From Promerops cafer (Eukaryota; Chordata; Aves; Passeriformes; Nectariniidae): DNA of 64,000 bases. The position numbers and the translations under genes are program-made. This document shows positions 1 through 13,021 of this stretch, in pieces. The stretch covers positions 474,452-538,451 of the forward strand of contig VZSE01011444.1 in the NCBI GenBank assembly GCA_013398275.1, read 5' to 3'. The notes beneath the pieces are model-generated. The model was not told the DNA's origin. It worked only from the letters and a program-made list of their open reading frames with translations, and ran no database searches. Each line of letters starts with the position of its first letter. The first letter of the stretch is position 1.

Positions 1-281
1 TGTGGCGTTTTCAATGATGTAAGAGACCTGAAAAACATATTTATGTGGATAGCAGTTTTGGAGTTAAAAGGTTCATTTGTAGAAGTCCAAAATAATCTGT
101 CACAAGGTTTGAAATATGGTACTGCTTGGAAGGTGAACTGTTAAAGTTTAACAGTTCCATTTTATTAATTGCCATTTGTGCTTATACTTAAGAACTTCTC
201 AGCCTTGTAAGTCACAGCTGACAGTTTTAATGTATAAAACACAGTAGTCCAAACTTATTAATGGGGTTTCTTCCCTTTTAG

Positions 282-400
282 GTTTGGTATTCACCCTGTG
301 GCTGGCCGTATGCCTGGTCAGCTGAATGTACTGCTAGCAGAGGCTGGTGTTCCCTATGATATTGTACTGGAAATGGATGAAATCAATGAAGACTTCCCAG
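282..400 (+). CDS. NNT: NNT coding exon, third from the end (domain III, NADP-binding)
   Basis: This internal exon encodes 39 whole codons, beginning FGIHPVAGRMPGQLNVLLAE and ending DEINEDFP, plus the first base of a split codon. NNT couples hydride transfer from NADH to NADP+ with proton re-entry across the inner mitochondrial membrane; this stretch belongs to domain III, the NADP(H)-binding unit facing the matrix. The HPVAGRMPGQLNVLLAEA segment is one of the most conserved parts of domain III from bacterial PntB to vertebrates. The acceptor is a pyrimidine-rich tract ending in TTTTAG at 281 and the donor is CAG|GTCAGC at 401. The first base of the exon completes a codon begun in an upstream exon outside the window. 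An open frame runs on past the donor into the intron, but that extension is not NNT-like. Identification is by recognition of the protein family and is very secure. Confidence 0.97.
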
Positions 401-1129
401 GTCAGCACGTGGGCCATAGGTTTGCAGTAGATTGGATTACTTATTTGATTCTGTTTTTGCATTGCACAGGGATTTTTAACAATAGAAAGTCAAGAATTCA
501 GCCATTCGGTTTCTTCTTAAAGAGGACTAGAGGTCTTTTTGGCGGGGGGGGAGTTGGGGGAGCTTTTTTTTTATATTACTTGTAGCTGTGAAGTAAATGA
601 CAAATGCTGTATCTTTATTATCTCTGTTACTGCCCCGTCCCTGCAGAGGAGAATTATTGTTACTTCATTAGGTCAGGTGTTTTGGATGACTTGACCATGT
701 TATGTACTGCAAACCTGTACAGCTGTACTGGCAACTTCTTGCTTTCTTACATCTTTATTCAAAAGGCAGAAGGTTGCTGGTAAAAGGTTTTTCAGAAGAA
801 TATTCAAAAGAAAAGCCAGGCACAAAAAAATTTGAAAGTGATGATACAATGTGTGTATTCAACCACATTTAAATATCAAAAGGACTTAAATTTTGTGTGG
901 CAGGGTGGTCTAATGAGCCCCTTGGAACTGGGTTGGGGGTGTGTGCAGTTTGTTAGAGGTAACTGGCAGCACATTTGAACTCTCACATATAATTTGCCTG
1001 AGAAGTTTGTAAAGTACTTGTGTGCATGCTTAACCATTAGGGGTTCTTCTGCCTAGAATGTGCATCAGCCTCAGTGTTCCGAATTTCAGATAATTTTTCA
1101 TCAGTGTTATTTTCTTTGTCTTGCTGCAG
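401..1129 (+). other. NNT: NNT intron (729 bp)
   Basis: This intron separates the two domain III exons and begins GTCAGC and ends TTGCTGCAG. It interrupts a Glu codon after its first base (phase 1). It holds a G-run near 543-558 followed by a T-run, and no recognised repeat or embedded gene. Confidence 0.93.
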
Positions 1130-1245
1130 AAACTGACTTGGTTCTTGTAATTGGTGCAAATGATACAGTTAATTCAGCAGCTCAGGAAGATCCAAACTCT
1201 ATCATAGCTGGAATGCCAGTTCTCGAGGTCTGGAAGTCCAAACAG
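1130..1245 (+). CDS. NNT: NNT penultimate coding exon (domain III)
   Basis: The 116-bp exon reads TDLVLVIGANDTVNSAAQED through AGMPVLEVWKSKQ after completing a split Glu codon with the preceding exon. The GAND-type loop and the GMPVLEVW segment are hallmark domain III sequences that line the NADP(H) site in transhydrogenases. The acceptor is CTGCAG at 1124-1129 and the donor is ACAG|GTGAG at 1246. One carried base plus 116 equals 39 codons, so the exon ends exactly on a codon boundary (phase 0). This fits the next exon, which begins directly with GTC. No frameshift or stop is present, so the gene appears intact here. Confidence 0.97.
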
Positions 1246-2612
<1,367 letters not shown>

Positions 2613-3080
2613 ATACTGATTTACATCCTGCTCATATTTCCAAGTTTTGTCCCAGAGGTCACAGAAAATGAGAAGTGGAAGAATGTCTCACTGTCATAAG
2701 GCAGCTGGTTTTGGAGAGGACTGCATTGACTCCTAGGAGATGTAGTTCAGTCAGGGGATATAGACTTTTATAAAAAGATGGGCAGATTAGCCCTTCAAAC
2801 TAGATCTCCAATGAGACAATGCATAAAAGAATGAAAATGTTCTTTTTAATGCCAACGTTGTGCTGTTACAAGAAGGAACTTATAACTCATGGCCATCTTT
2901 AAGTAGTTTCTGACTTCTTCCTCCTTACTGTCTGTACTTCTGTCATGGAAATTCTCTAAAAAATACTGTGCCAAAACTGTATTCAGTCTTATCATCAAAG
3001 CTGTTTTTTGGCTGGTATGGACGATGCAACTGTTGATTTCATCAAAACTTAAAAATAAATTTCAAACAGATGCAAGCAGA
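2613..3080 (+). other. NNT: NNT proximal 3' untranslated region
   Basis: The sequence after the stop codon is AT-rich and non-coding, and runs to a canonical AATAAA at 3054-3059. The end near 3080 assumes cleavage 15-30 bases past that signal. The downstream U/GU-rich element is weak, so a longer UTR reaching the signals at 5051 or 5176 is also possible. Confidence 0.7.
3054..3059 (+). terminator. NNT: Proximal polyadenylation signal of NNT
   Basis: AATAAA lies 442 bases after the NNT stop codon, in the sequence CTTAAAAATAAATTTC. It is the first canonical hexamer downstream of the stop. The sequence after it is only modestly T-rich, so it may not be the only site used. Confidence 0.6.
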
Positions 3081-3533
3081 AGCAAATCCTTGCATGTCCC
3101 TTTAAACTCAGGACATTCTTTGAAATAGATGCTTACATGATTTGAGATCTAAGCATAATGTTCTTTTACTTTTGGGGATTGTATGGATGCTGTGAATCAG
3201 GAACATTTTTGGAAAGTTACTTTTCTTTAAAATACGGTTTTACTTTTTTATGGTGCACACTTATGTTAAATGAAACACAGGATATCAGGTATTTGCCAAG
3301 TAATCTTCAAGTCTGACAAGGAAATGTACATTTACTTGCACTGCTTACCTATTTTAAGCAGCTGCTAAATTCTCCATCTATTCCACTCGTTGCCTTTTTA
3401 AGTGTCTGATAAAAAATATGTTCCAGTTCTGCACAGGCAGAACATCTTGCATACCTGATCTGCTCACAGAATTTGGACCACAGTGTTTCAGTTTGTTCAC
3501 TTAGACTTGTAATTGTACTTACTACTTTAGTAG

Positions 3534-3564
3534 TAGTGATGCTTAGTGATGCTTAGTGATGCTT
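3534..3564. repeat. Short tandem repeat, 10-bp unit, about 3.1 copies
   Basis: The unit GCTTAGTGAT is repeated perfectly just downstream of NNT (TAGTGAT, then two full units, then GCTT). It is close to the CR1 fragment but is not part of the CR1 consensus. Probably a local slippage product. Confidence 0.9.
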
Positions 3565-3625
3565 TCTTAATTAATATTCTTGTGATGCTGAAAAAAACAC
3601 ATTTGAACTCTCCCACTCAATTCTG

Positions 3626-4156
3626 CTCTTGGGAGATCCCACCTGGATTGCTGTCTTCAGCTCTGGGACCCCCAGCACAAGAAAGATGTTGACCTGTTGG
3701 AACAAGTCCAAAGGAGGCCACTAAGTTGACCATAGGGCCTGAGCATCTCTCCTCTGGGCACAGGCTGAGAGAGCTGGGACTGCTCAGCTGGGAGAAGAGA
3801 AGGCATTGGTGACACCTTGTAGCACCTTCCAGTACCTACAAGGGGCCCACAAGAGGGCAGGAGAAGGACTTTTCACATGGGTATGTAGTGGACAGGACAA
3901 AAGGCTTCAAACTAACAGAGGACAGGTTTAGACTACATATGACAAAGAAATTTTTTACTCTTGAGTGTGGTGAGGCACTGAGGCAGGTTGCCCATAGAAG
4001 CTGTGGATGCCCCATCCCTGGAATTGCTCATGACCAGGCTGTATGGGGCTCTGAGCCACCTTGTCTAGTGGAAGGTTCCTTGCCCATGGGGTTCCAGTTG
4101 GACCTGGATGGTCTTTAAGGTCCCTTACAACCCAAACCATTCTGTGCTTCTATATT
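3626..4156 (+). mobile_element. CR1 LINE, 3'-end fragment
   Basis: About 530 bp match the 3' part of an avian CR1 retrotransposon in + orientation. The 5' end (GGGAGATCCCACCTGGA) is the C-terminal end of the reverse-transcriptase ORF. Then follow typical stretches such as CTTCCAGTACCTACAAGGGG, TGTGGATGCCCCATCCCTGG, TCTAGTGGAAGG and the end AAGGTCCCTTACAACCCAAA with CCATTCTGTGCTTCTATA, a degraded version of the CR1 octamer tail. It is 5'-truncated, as most CR1 copies are, and cannot move. The open frames here on both strands belong to this relic and are not genes. Confidence 0.93.
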
Positions 4157-7100
4157 TAAGATGCTGGAGTTCATTAGAATTTTTCTAAGTAAATAAGCTA
4201 TTGTTTTTACAGCACAGAAACATACTAAACTTAAAATCCAGTCTTTTGATTGTTTGACTTTTTACTAATCTAATTAAAAGCACTGTTTAATTTCCATAAT
4301 AAGTCCAGCGAAGTTAAATGATGATATAGATTGCTCTTTCATTTTTATTTTATTAAGTATACTTGAGTGAAATTCAAATATTTGCCTAATAATATGGATT
4401 TGTCATATTTCCATAATGATATAGCAACTGTCCATGGTGACAAAGGCAAAATAGAAATCACTGTCCTTGTGTAAGAGACGACAAACTATTATGAAGAAAG
4501 TCATGAAATTAATCCATCTTGGTTGAGAGAACAAACATTTTTTATTACACCATGCATAGAGACCTCATATAAAATGCAGCGTTTGTTCTTGGCTACCTCT
4601 GTTTTTATGTGAAGATCACTTAAAACACAGATTTTGAACAGGTAATACATTAAAAATGTAGCAATATATAGCAGATCTATAATTTTTTCAGATCTCTTCT
4701 CTATGATTTGGCATAAAAATTACCATGCAAGAACTAATATGTTGTATACTGCAGGAAAAGTCTTGTAATTGAATTTTAATTTAAAACACTGTGACAGCTA
4801 TGTTTGAATTTAGCATGTATGGCCTCTCAATTTTATTGTATTCAACTTTTCCTTCAGGTCTGTAAAAAATAGGAGGGAAATAGGAGAAAAGGGAAGACAA
4901 AGAATTAATTCTCCATCTCTCCCTCCCAACTAAGCAAAAGAAAAAAAGGGGATTTGAGAGGAATCTAACATGCTAAAGCATTAATTTTTGTCTTGTCAAA
5001 CTTGAAGTATCTGGCTGCAGTATGCATCATGTCTCTGCTCATAGATAGCTAATAAAAGATCTAGCTTTTCTTTAAAAAAATAGCAAATGGGGGAGGGGAT
5101 CATTTGGATCATTAGTACCACGGTTCTCTTTAACATGTGCTTTACCGTGGAACACTAGATAATTGTTGAAGTGCAAATAAAAAGTCAGTTATTTTCCTCT
5201 GTTGGTCACTGTCTTTGTTTTCTCCTGTTGTTTTTCCTAAGTAGTTAACTAGTCTAAGATTACTTTTGAAAGTTAAGAGAACCAAGCTGCCACCAAAGGA
5301 TGTTGAGAGTGAAGCCTGTAGTGAATGGAAATCATAATAAAATATTCTTTTTCTGTTTTCTTTTTTAATTGCATTGGGTCTTTACATTTTTTCACTCTAG
5401 GTATGACTGTCACCTGACTGTAGCAACTTCACTTAGGTTTTCTAGTAAATGAAGAGGGTTAGACAACTGAGAGTGATTGAATAAGATATGTGTTGCTTTT
5501 TTGAGATTAAAGAAGATAAAAGAAAAGTTATAATAACTGACTGGTCTGAGTAGTTAATTTTCCAGTGGCTGCAGTGTGAGATGATTACTATCCCTTTGAG
5601 CTAGGTACCATATAGATTTACTTCCATTTTTTTTTTTAGTTCTACTAGACTGTTGAGTTGATTGCTGTGATGATTTCAGTTTCTACCTTCAAAGTGAGTG
5701 ATAAGTGAATGATTTTAGCCATCTGGCAGTCTGTTCAGTAATATTGCAAGTCTGACATGCAGCTTTCATGTTTTCCTCAAGCTTTGGTGAAGCCCAGACT
5801 GAAGGTCTCTTCCAGAGGCTGCAGCCTGGCATTGGCTCATGATGGAAGGAGGGAAGCATATACACAGAGTCTGTGTAGTGTGACAGAGGGTGAAGATCTA
5901 GCCTATGTCCTGTGGATCTGACTTCTGCTTTGAAGGTTTTCTGCTCTCTCTACCCTGTCTCCAGCTTATTATCACCCAAGAGATGTTTGCTCTAGCCTGA
6001 CTCAAGCAGGCTATGAAAATCTGACCAAGTCATGGCAAAGCAGTGGAGACTATGCAGGACACTCATCTCTCTTCAGCTGTGGAGCTTTTGCAGTTTGCAA
6101 TGTGTGTCCATGACTCACTGAGAACTTTAATCTTTGCTGGTTGGTTTTTTTTTTATTTTTAAATTTATTTATTTTAATACAAATTGTTACACTACTAAAG
6201 TTACAGAGAAACTTAGTTTGGAAAGATTGGCCCAGTTCCCTGCTGAACACAAATCCAACTTGATTAGGTTGGTACAGGCTTTCATTTGAACTTCTTGGTG
6301 GATATGTCAGCCTCCCTGTTACAGTGTTCAATTCTTCCAGTTAGGAGCAATTTATTTTTTTTAAACTGTAATTAGAATTTCCTTTTCAACTGTAGTTAAA
6401 ATTTTCTTTAGTGGAATTGCCTGCAACCTCAGGAGACCAGTTTGCCCAGTTGTCCCAGTCTCCAGCAGCACTTCATACCCCTTAGCAGGCTGATGTGCTC
6501 CCCCATCTCTGGAATGCATTAATTGTGCAAGCATCCAGTCCCCTCTGCAATACCCACCTGGTGTTCTTATCTTAGACAAACCACACTGAACATCAGAGGC
6601 AGCTGAAAGGGAGAGGATGCGTGGGGGGAAGATGGACTGAAAACAGAACTGAAGCCCAAATACCTTTCATCATTTTTCCACTCTTATTGAGCCAGAGACT
6701 TATTTAGATCAGAAATTGAATTTATAAAATATGGTATTTCTAAGAAATACACTTCTTACTTTCTGTGCTAAGTACAAAATTTTTTGTGCTGTTAAATTGG
6801 CTCTGAAATTTTTTGTAAGTAGGGTAATTTTACTGTTTACAAAATGACAAGGTTTCTGTTACGTGATCTCTCAATCTGTCTCTCAGATTCTTGCTTTAGT
6901 CTATGATGTGGTTTCTGAAATTCCAATCTAATGAGACATGTGTATCCCACTATATTGGTTTCATGCAGCAAACATGTAATTCTGGTCCATTCAAATAGAG
7001 AAATTAGGGACTGAACCTGCTTCTGTATTTAAGTTTGAATGAAAACCCTAGCATTTGGAGTTTTATCCACTTGCTAAGTTTTGGGTTCTGTTGCAGAGCA

Positions 7101-9761
7101 TTCTTGGAGCACACAAACCTGGACATTTTTGAAACTAAGCTAGAAGATATGTTAGCACCATGAAGGAACATTTAGTCTGTAGGACTTAAATTAGAGGTCA
7201 TCCATAGTAAACACCCTCAAACAAATAGGAATGTGTTTCATATCCTCAGCACAGAAGGCCTTGTTTGCTAGGTTTGTTTCTAGAGTGCCAGAATAGCTGC
7301 TGAGGTAGTCTTCCAGATCTGCAGTGCATGAGAAACGATGAGGGGATCTATTTCAGTTTCTTCCATTCTAAGGCTCCGTTATTTGTAGTTAACTAAATGG
7401 AACATTGGAATTCAAAGAAACACACCAGATCAAGAGTGTTTAGCACCACCAGCACATGTGAGTTTTTGTGTAAGCTTTCAAATTCTGCAGGAAAACTTTC
7501 CAGAATGGGATTTGAGTAGTAGGTGATCGGAGTCCTCTGTTCTGTACCTAAGAAGGTCAGTTCAAATACTCATTTCATAAGACTTGCAAAGAGCATTGTT
7601 CCATCAATATGATTAGTGTGTGGTGGCTTATGAATGGACAAATTACAAATGGTAATAGTTTGCATAATCCAACTGCTCTGCAGCTCCCCAGAGGATATAT
7701 TGCATTGCTGTCTTAGGCTGTTACGATACATGGCTCTTCCTGAGAGGAAGATACATATTTAGATGTTTCCATAAATGGACTTAAAAATTATTTTAAGCTC
7801 TAAGTTCTCAAAAAGGTGTTTTGGAGCAGCAGAAACAATCCTAAAATACTAATTTAAGGTATTACTTGAGAAATTAAGGGACTAATTTATAGCCCTTATT
7901 CCAGATCATCCTAATGACTTCTAAGGAAAGAACATTTTCTCCAGTTGCAAAGATAGCAGGGAATGTTAGCTAATGGGAAGACAGTGATCAGGAAAAAGTG
8001 CTAGAGGAAACAACTATTCTGCTTTCTCTTTTTCACTTTTGCCTGGAGACACATTTTCCTTGAGGATGAGTGGGCTCATATTCTTCAACTAAACATTCAA
8101 CTAGTTTTCTGTTCTTCCTTTGATGACAGTTCATGGGTTTTGTTTTATCCCATACACTCCAGGGCTGGATGTAGGCCTCTACATCACTTTGAAACCTGGC
8201 ACTTCAGAGTCCAGTTTTCTGCACAGCATATATAAATTACATGTTAATACACATTTTTATGAGAGAAATGGCTGTGTAAATTCTACATTACTAATTTTTA
8301 ATTTCACACCTCTTGACACTTTTTTGAACTCTGTAGACTGTACTTCTGCAAAGCAGTTTTAATTGGAAAAGGATATGGAAAACAGCTATTAAACCTTATT
8401 TACCAACTACAACTGGTTTTAGAATATGATGTAAACAAGGTACAAAATATGTCTGCTACTCATTTTGATAATAGGGTCAAAATGGGCCAGAAAAAGCAGG
8501 AAAGGAATTGTATGTCAGAGAATTCACGGAGTCACGCTGTAAAGATCAGACCTCACATATAAGTATGGCTTTAAAATAAGGTTGTACATGATGTGGTTCT
8601 GTTAGATGTGCTAAGGATGACATTTACTAAGTGTGATGTTTTGCAATTAGACATGATACTGTGAAAAGGCCCTGTCTGTCTCTTGATCATTTTTTCCTGT
8701 CCCTTGTTGACAAAACCCTATAAAACTGGTTATTCTCCAACCATTTCCCTATTAAAGGAAACAACAAAGGAACTGGAGGAAAAAAGGACTGAAAGGGCTT
8801 CACACTCAGTAAGAAGTGTCTTCTATTGAGGTTGAACTCTAGCACAGCATGAAATTAAGTTATTCTATTACATGGTCAGTCTAACCCATAATTAAAAAAA
8901 AAAAAATCCCTAACAGAATGGAAATTCACAGCTAATGAACCTAAAAAGCTCAAGCAGATGTTAAAGCTGTCTCATGCAGTAATAACTGGCAGTTGCCTAT
9001 TCCCCCATTAAAATATTACAGATGTGGGTAAGAAAAGCCATTTAATTTTCTGATTTTACATTCTCATAAGCTCATTTTTGTTATGGACTATGGAACAGTG
9101 AACTTCAGTTTTCAAGAGTTTTATGGTGGATTTGTTGATGTACGGACACAACACAGGAAGTCTCTAATAAACATCAACAATCCTTACTTTTCACTAGCAT
9201 TTTGTCCCCACAAATAATAATTGAATAATTGAATGTTAGTTTAGTGAACCATATAATTTGAAGTGATTGAATTATATCCTAGTTTTGAAACCTGAAAAAA
9301 AATAAAATATGCCAACAAATGCAATGTGGTATGTATTGCTATAATGTTCATGTCATATTGCTGATGCAACAGTGATTATTTTTTTAAATTTTCAGAGATA
9401 TCGTAAGCCACACTTTATACCTGGTTAATTTGATCTGTGAAAAGTGTTAAGCTGATCCATGGAGCTGCTGAACTTTGGCTGTGGACCTCGGAACCACTTT
9501 TTTTTCCCTGCAGGGTGATATAGCAAGTAGCATCTGTTGCCTTTTTACCTACTCATTACATTTTGTGTTTTGTGAGAAATTATCATGACATTTGGTACTT
9601 AAGTGCTAACTCTTTCTGAGGCATCTAGTTTCTGTTGTCCATCTCGGGAACTAGTCATCTTTGCAAGTTTTTTATGGAGTTGATCTTACAGGTAACCCTA
9701 CAGTAGCTACTGCTGTGGTTGTTCATAAAATGTTACTTGCCTGGTGCTCATTTGTCTTTAC
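4157..9761. other. Intergenic AT-rich DNA downstream of NNT
   Basis: No coding exon, RNA gene or recognisable transposon is seen. Canonical AATAAA hexamers occur at 5051, 5176 and 5336 and could serve a long NNT 3' UTR. The few short open frames (for example near 6050-6580) have no recognisable protein features. Beyond about 5.4 kb the stretch is ordinary non-coding sequence as far as I can read it. Confidence 0.6.
5176..5181 (+). terminator. NNT: Candidate distal polyadenylation signal of NNT
   Basis: AATAAA is followed within 20-60 bases by a strongly T/GT-rich stretch (TTATTTTCCTCTGTTGG, CTGTCTTTGTTTTCTCC), which is the classic downstream element. In sequence terms it is a better poly(A) site than the one at 3054. 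If used, the NNT 3' UTR would be about 2.6 kb and would include the CR1 fragment. Other hexamers at 5051 and 5336 are less well supported. Confidence 0.4.
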
Positions 9762-9788
9762 AGTGAGGGTGGTGAGGCACTGACACAG
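9762..9788 (+). repeat. Possible tiny CR1 scrap
   Basis: The words AGTGAGGGTGGTGAGGCACT and CAGGT match the CR1 3' region (compare the fragment at 3965-3988, GTGAGGCACTGAGGCAGGT). Nothing CR1-like follows on either side. It may be the remnant of a nearly erased copy or a chance match. Confidence 0.35.
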
Positions 9789-11501
9789 GTAAGCCCCTTA
9801 TGTTCATTACAGATCTGAATAGAATAAATATGGCCTGGATGGGATGAGTGAGAAGCTTCAGTTTTAATGTGGAAACATGCCCTAGTGTATTGTGTTATTT
9901 TGGGACTACATAGTCTTCATGTTAGACATAGGTTGCAATTCCTCAGGTTTCATAAAATTAATTTTATTAAAAGTTTAAGTAAAACAATGTTGGGATGCAG
10001 TTGAGGTGACTGAAGACCGAAAGACAGTTTAAAAATCTTAATGTAATAAATGGTGTAACACTGAACATAAAACGCTTTGCTTTGGTTATCCTGCAGATGT
10101 GTTGGATTGATCTCCCTCATGAATTGCAGTGCATCCCTCTGAATAAGGAGACATCTGAAATTTTATGTCTTTTGCTGATGACATGAGAAATGAGGAAATT
10201 TTCAAGAGGGGGTGACTTTGACTTTTGTAACAGTCAATTCTCTTTGACTCTATTCAGGGACCAGTTCTGTGGCTTTGGGCTGAACAGTTAAATCTCAGTG
10301 TTTGGAGGGGCGTGATATCCTTCCATCTCAGAAAATGTACAATGGCTTACAAACAGCAACCATTTTTTAAATAAAGTAAGTAGTAGCCTTAGCAACACAT
10401 TGTTTCTGTGCATGCATTCTTCTCAAAATAATTGTTTTCAAAATTGTCAGCTCTTAAAAGGAGAAAGAAGAAAGCTAGATCTTTTCCCAGCCAGAACCTG
10501 CAACATACATAGTCTACAGACTGGTCCCATGCTGCTCTTGTGTTTGTAAGGTGGTATTCTACTCTTAGATCTTAATAAACCTGTAGCAGAAGCTTCCATG
10601 GATAAGGTGACTTCACACTCCAAATAGCTGTAAAAGCTTTTCAGCCTACTTGTCTCTTTAATTTAGGAGTAAGTTGTAGTTTATGAAAGATGTGTATTTG
10701 AGAGGATGTTTGGTTAGAATTGTTCCTGCAGACAATGCTTTTTCTTTCCTCAAAAAATCCCATGCCAATGAGGTGCAAAAGTTAGTCTTTGAGCCTTAGT
10801 TTTCAACCAATATCTTTTTTTATTCTATCTTCAAAATATACTGATTTGACTCTCATCCAGACTTACCTAATATATTACAAAGTTAGGACAGGGAAGTAGC
10901 TCAGGTTTTGATCAGTATGACATTAGGTTTACCATACCTGAAGACTTATGTTCTTTGCAGGAAATACCAAAGCATTCTGCCAGAGTTTAAATTCATTAAT
11001 ATTTTTCTATTTCCAAGCAGAGTTAGTGTCAACTCGCTTTTGTCTACCTAGCTCCAAAGATTGTTTCCCTCATGGCTTTTACTTTTAAGACTAGTTGTAG
11101 TTGCCTTGGAAATTACTCTGATGATCTTGCAGTATAAACTTTAGTGTGTTCATTTTGTGGGTGAAAATTAGTTTTGGTAATTTTCTTAATTGTCTGTGTT
11201 TTGTGTTGGAGGACGTGGCCATAGTTTGTAGGAATAAAAACATGGGAAAGAATTACCACGCTTTGCAAGCAATTAAATTGTGTTGAATACAAATATAATA
11301 GGAAGGGAACAGAGACAAATAGGAGTTGGGTATTTAAAGCATCTTTTTTCCCAAAAAATTTTTGGTGTTTTTGTAATAAAGTTTCCACAAAATGAAGAAG
11401 ATACTTTATCCAGCATGAATTTGATGATGAATTTGTATCCAAAAATTTCTGTGTTCTTTATAGGAATTACTTGTGCTTTATTACACTACTCACAAGCTTT
11501 C

Positions 11502-11547
11502 AAAAAAAAAAAAAAAAAAAAAGAAAAAAAAGAAAAAAAAAGAAAAA
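11502..11547. repeat. A-rich simple repeat
   Basis: A run of about 20 A residues continues as A8-9 blocks separated by single G residues. It creates a spurious Lys-rich open frame. It could be the decayed poly(A) tail of a retro-inserted sequence, but no recognisable body lies upstream. Confidence 0.95.
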
Positions 11548-12965
11548 GGCACTTAAGAAATGTAAATGTTGAGATGTTTATATATGATATTCATGTTTTC
11601 TGATTGATGAGTAGATAAACCATTATCTCCTTCCTGGATTGTATTTGGTGTGTAGAAAATATTTTCAGCATCCCAAAACAAGGGATGGTGGGAAAGAAAG
11701 GCCCTTAATAACAGACCTTTCTGCCCCGGGGCAGGTTTGATACTCTGAGCAAGGGAGTCCCAGTTTGCCTCATGTCTGCCCTGTGAAGGTTGCTCTACTT
11801 TACAAGAGGACTTATGATCTTTGTCACCCCAACCACTACTTGACCGTTCAGGGTGTGGAACATGAGTTCCTATAAAACAAGAAAACCTTTAAAGGCTGAT
11901 GTTGTGCCATCATTTATTAAAACCCTGTAGAAATAAATACTGTTGAGGTCTCAAAACCTATGTTTCAGCAGATATGTATCTCCACAAACACATTTTGCTC
12001 AAGTATCCAAGACTTTTATATATGTTGCTGCCTGGTTGCATATTTAGAGAGTTTTTTTGAAAGCTTGTTCCAGAAATGTTAGTTAGGTCTCTTTGGCTTA
12101 GCCTGTATTTGCATTACCACTAAGAATTAACCTTGTGCAGAATGTGTAATGGAGCAGCTATGGCATTGTCTTCTGAAAAAGACCTTTCCCTCTTGGTGGG
12201 TTGGTTGTTGCTATTGTTTGGTGGTCTGCTGTTGTCATAACAGACTAAAAATGAAAGGGAGAGTTGACATCTTTTATTAGGCAACTGCTGTAGTTGGGAA
12301 AAGAATAGACACATTTTTTCAGGCCTCATTTTCTTCCTCCTGTCAGAAATGGTCTTGTCCTTAGCTTTGAAGTGTGCTTAGCTTGAAATATTCTGGTCCT
12401 TTTCCAAGCTATATTGTTAGGTCTTACATTATTTCTTCTTATAAAACTTGCTTTCCATGGCACGTCAGGCAAACCTTTATAAAATTTCTTGTTGCTATGG
12501 GATCTAAAATTATTGAACATTAGTATGGTACTAAATATATCTAGTGTGGTTTTTTCCCTAGTATTTATTCTTAAATGAATGCCCATTTTCCTTTTTCTCT
12601 AGCAAAAATATTTGTTAATCTTATTGTAAATCCTAATTTCTTGAAAATTCTTAAACAATAATTTAAAATGGAATGCACATGTTTCTATTGACACAGCAAA
12701 AATGAATCATGTTCCTGTAAGTAAGCAACAACGAATAAAAGACTATGTGCATGCATGGTAAATAGGTATTTACGAGATTTCAAGGTAGGAAAAAAGGGCA
12801 AAATTTTTAAAATACTGTATGGTGTTTTTTGGCCTTTGATGTCTTTCACACTAGAGTACTTGATTTGAACATTTTATTAACTATGTCTTCAAAGTTAACT
12901 GAAACATTTCAGCCTCTTACAGAATTACGTATCTGGTAGTCTGCCATTACCTAACGGGATTGTTG

Positions 12966-13021
12966 CGTCCAACCATAAACCTTACACTCATCCATCTCCC
13001 TAAGTGACATGTAGTAGTTTT
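12966..13021 (-). mobile_element. Possible CR1 3'-end fragment (minus strand), heavily decayed
   Basis: The words CGTCCAACCATAAACCTTAC and CCATCTCCCTAAGTGACATG follow the order of the reverse-complemented CR1 3' UTR (AGTCCAACC, then CCCTAAG). The match is only about 55 bp and no tail was found, so the call is tentative. Confidence 0.4.

Noticed and set aside
298..585. Open frame of 95 codons overlapping the first NNT exon
   Set aside because: Only the part up to 400 is NNT; beyond the GT donor at 401 the translation is intron sequence.
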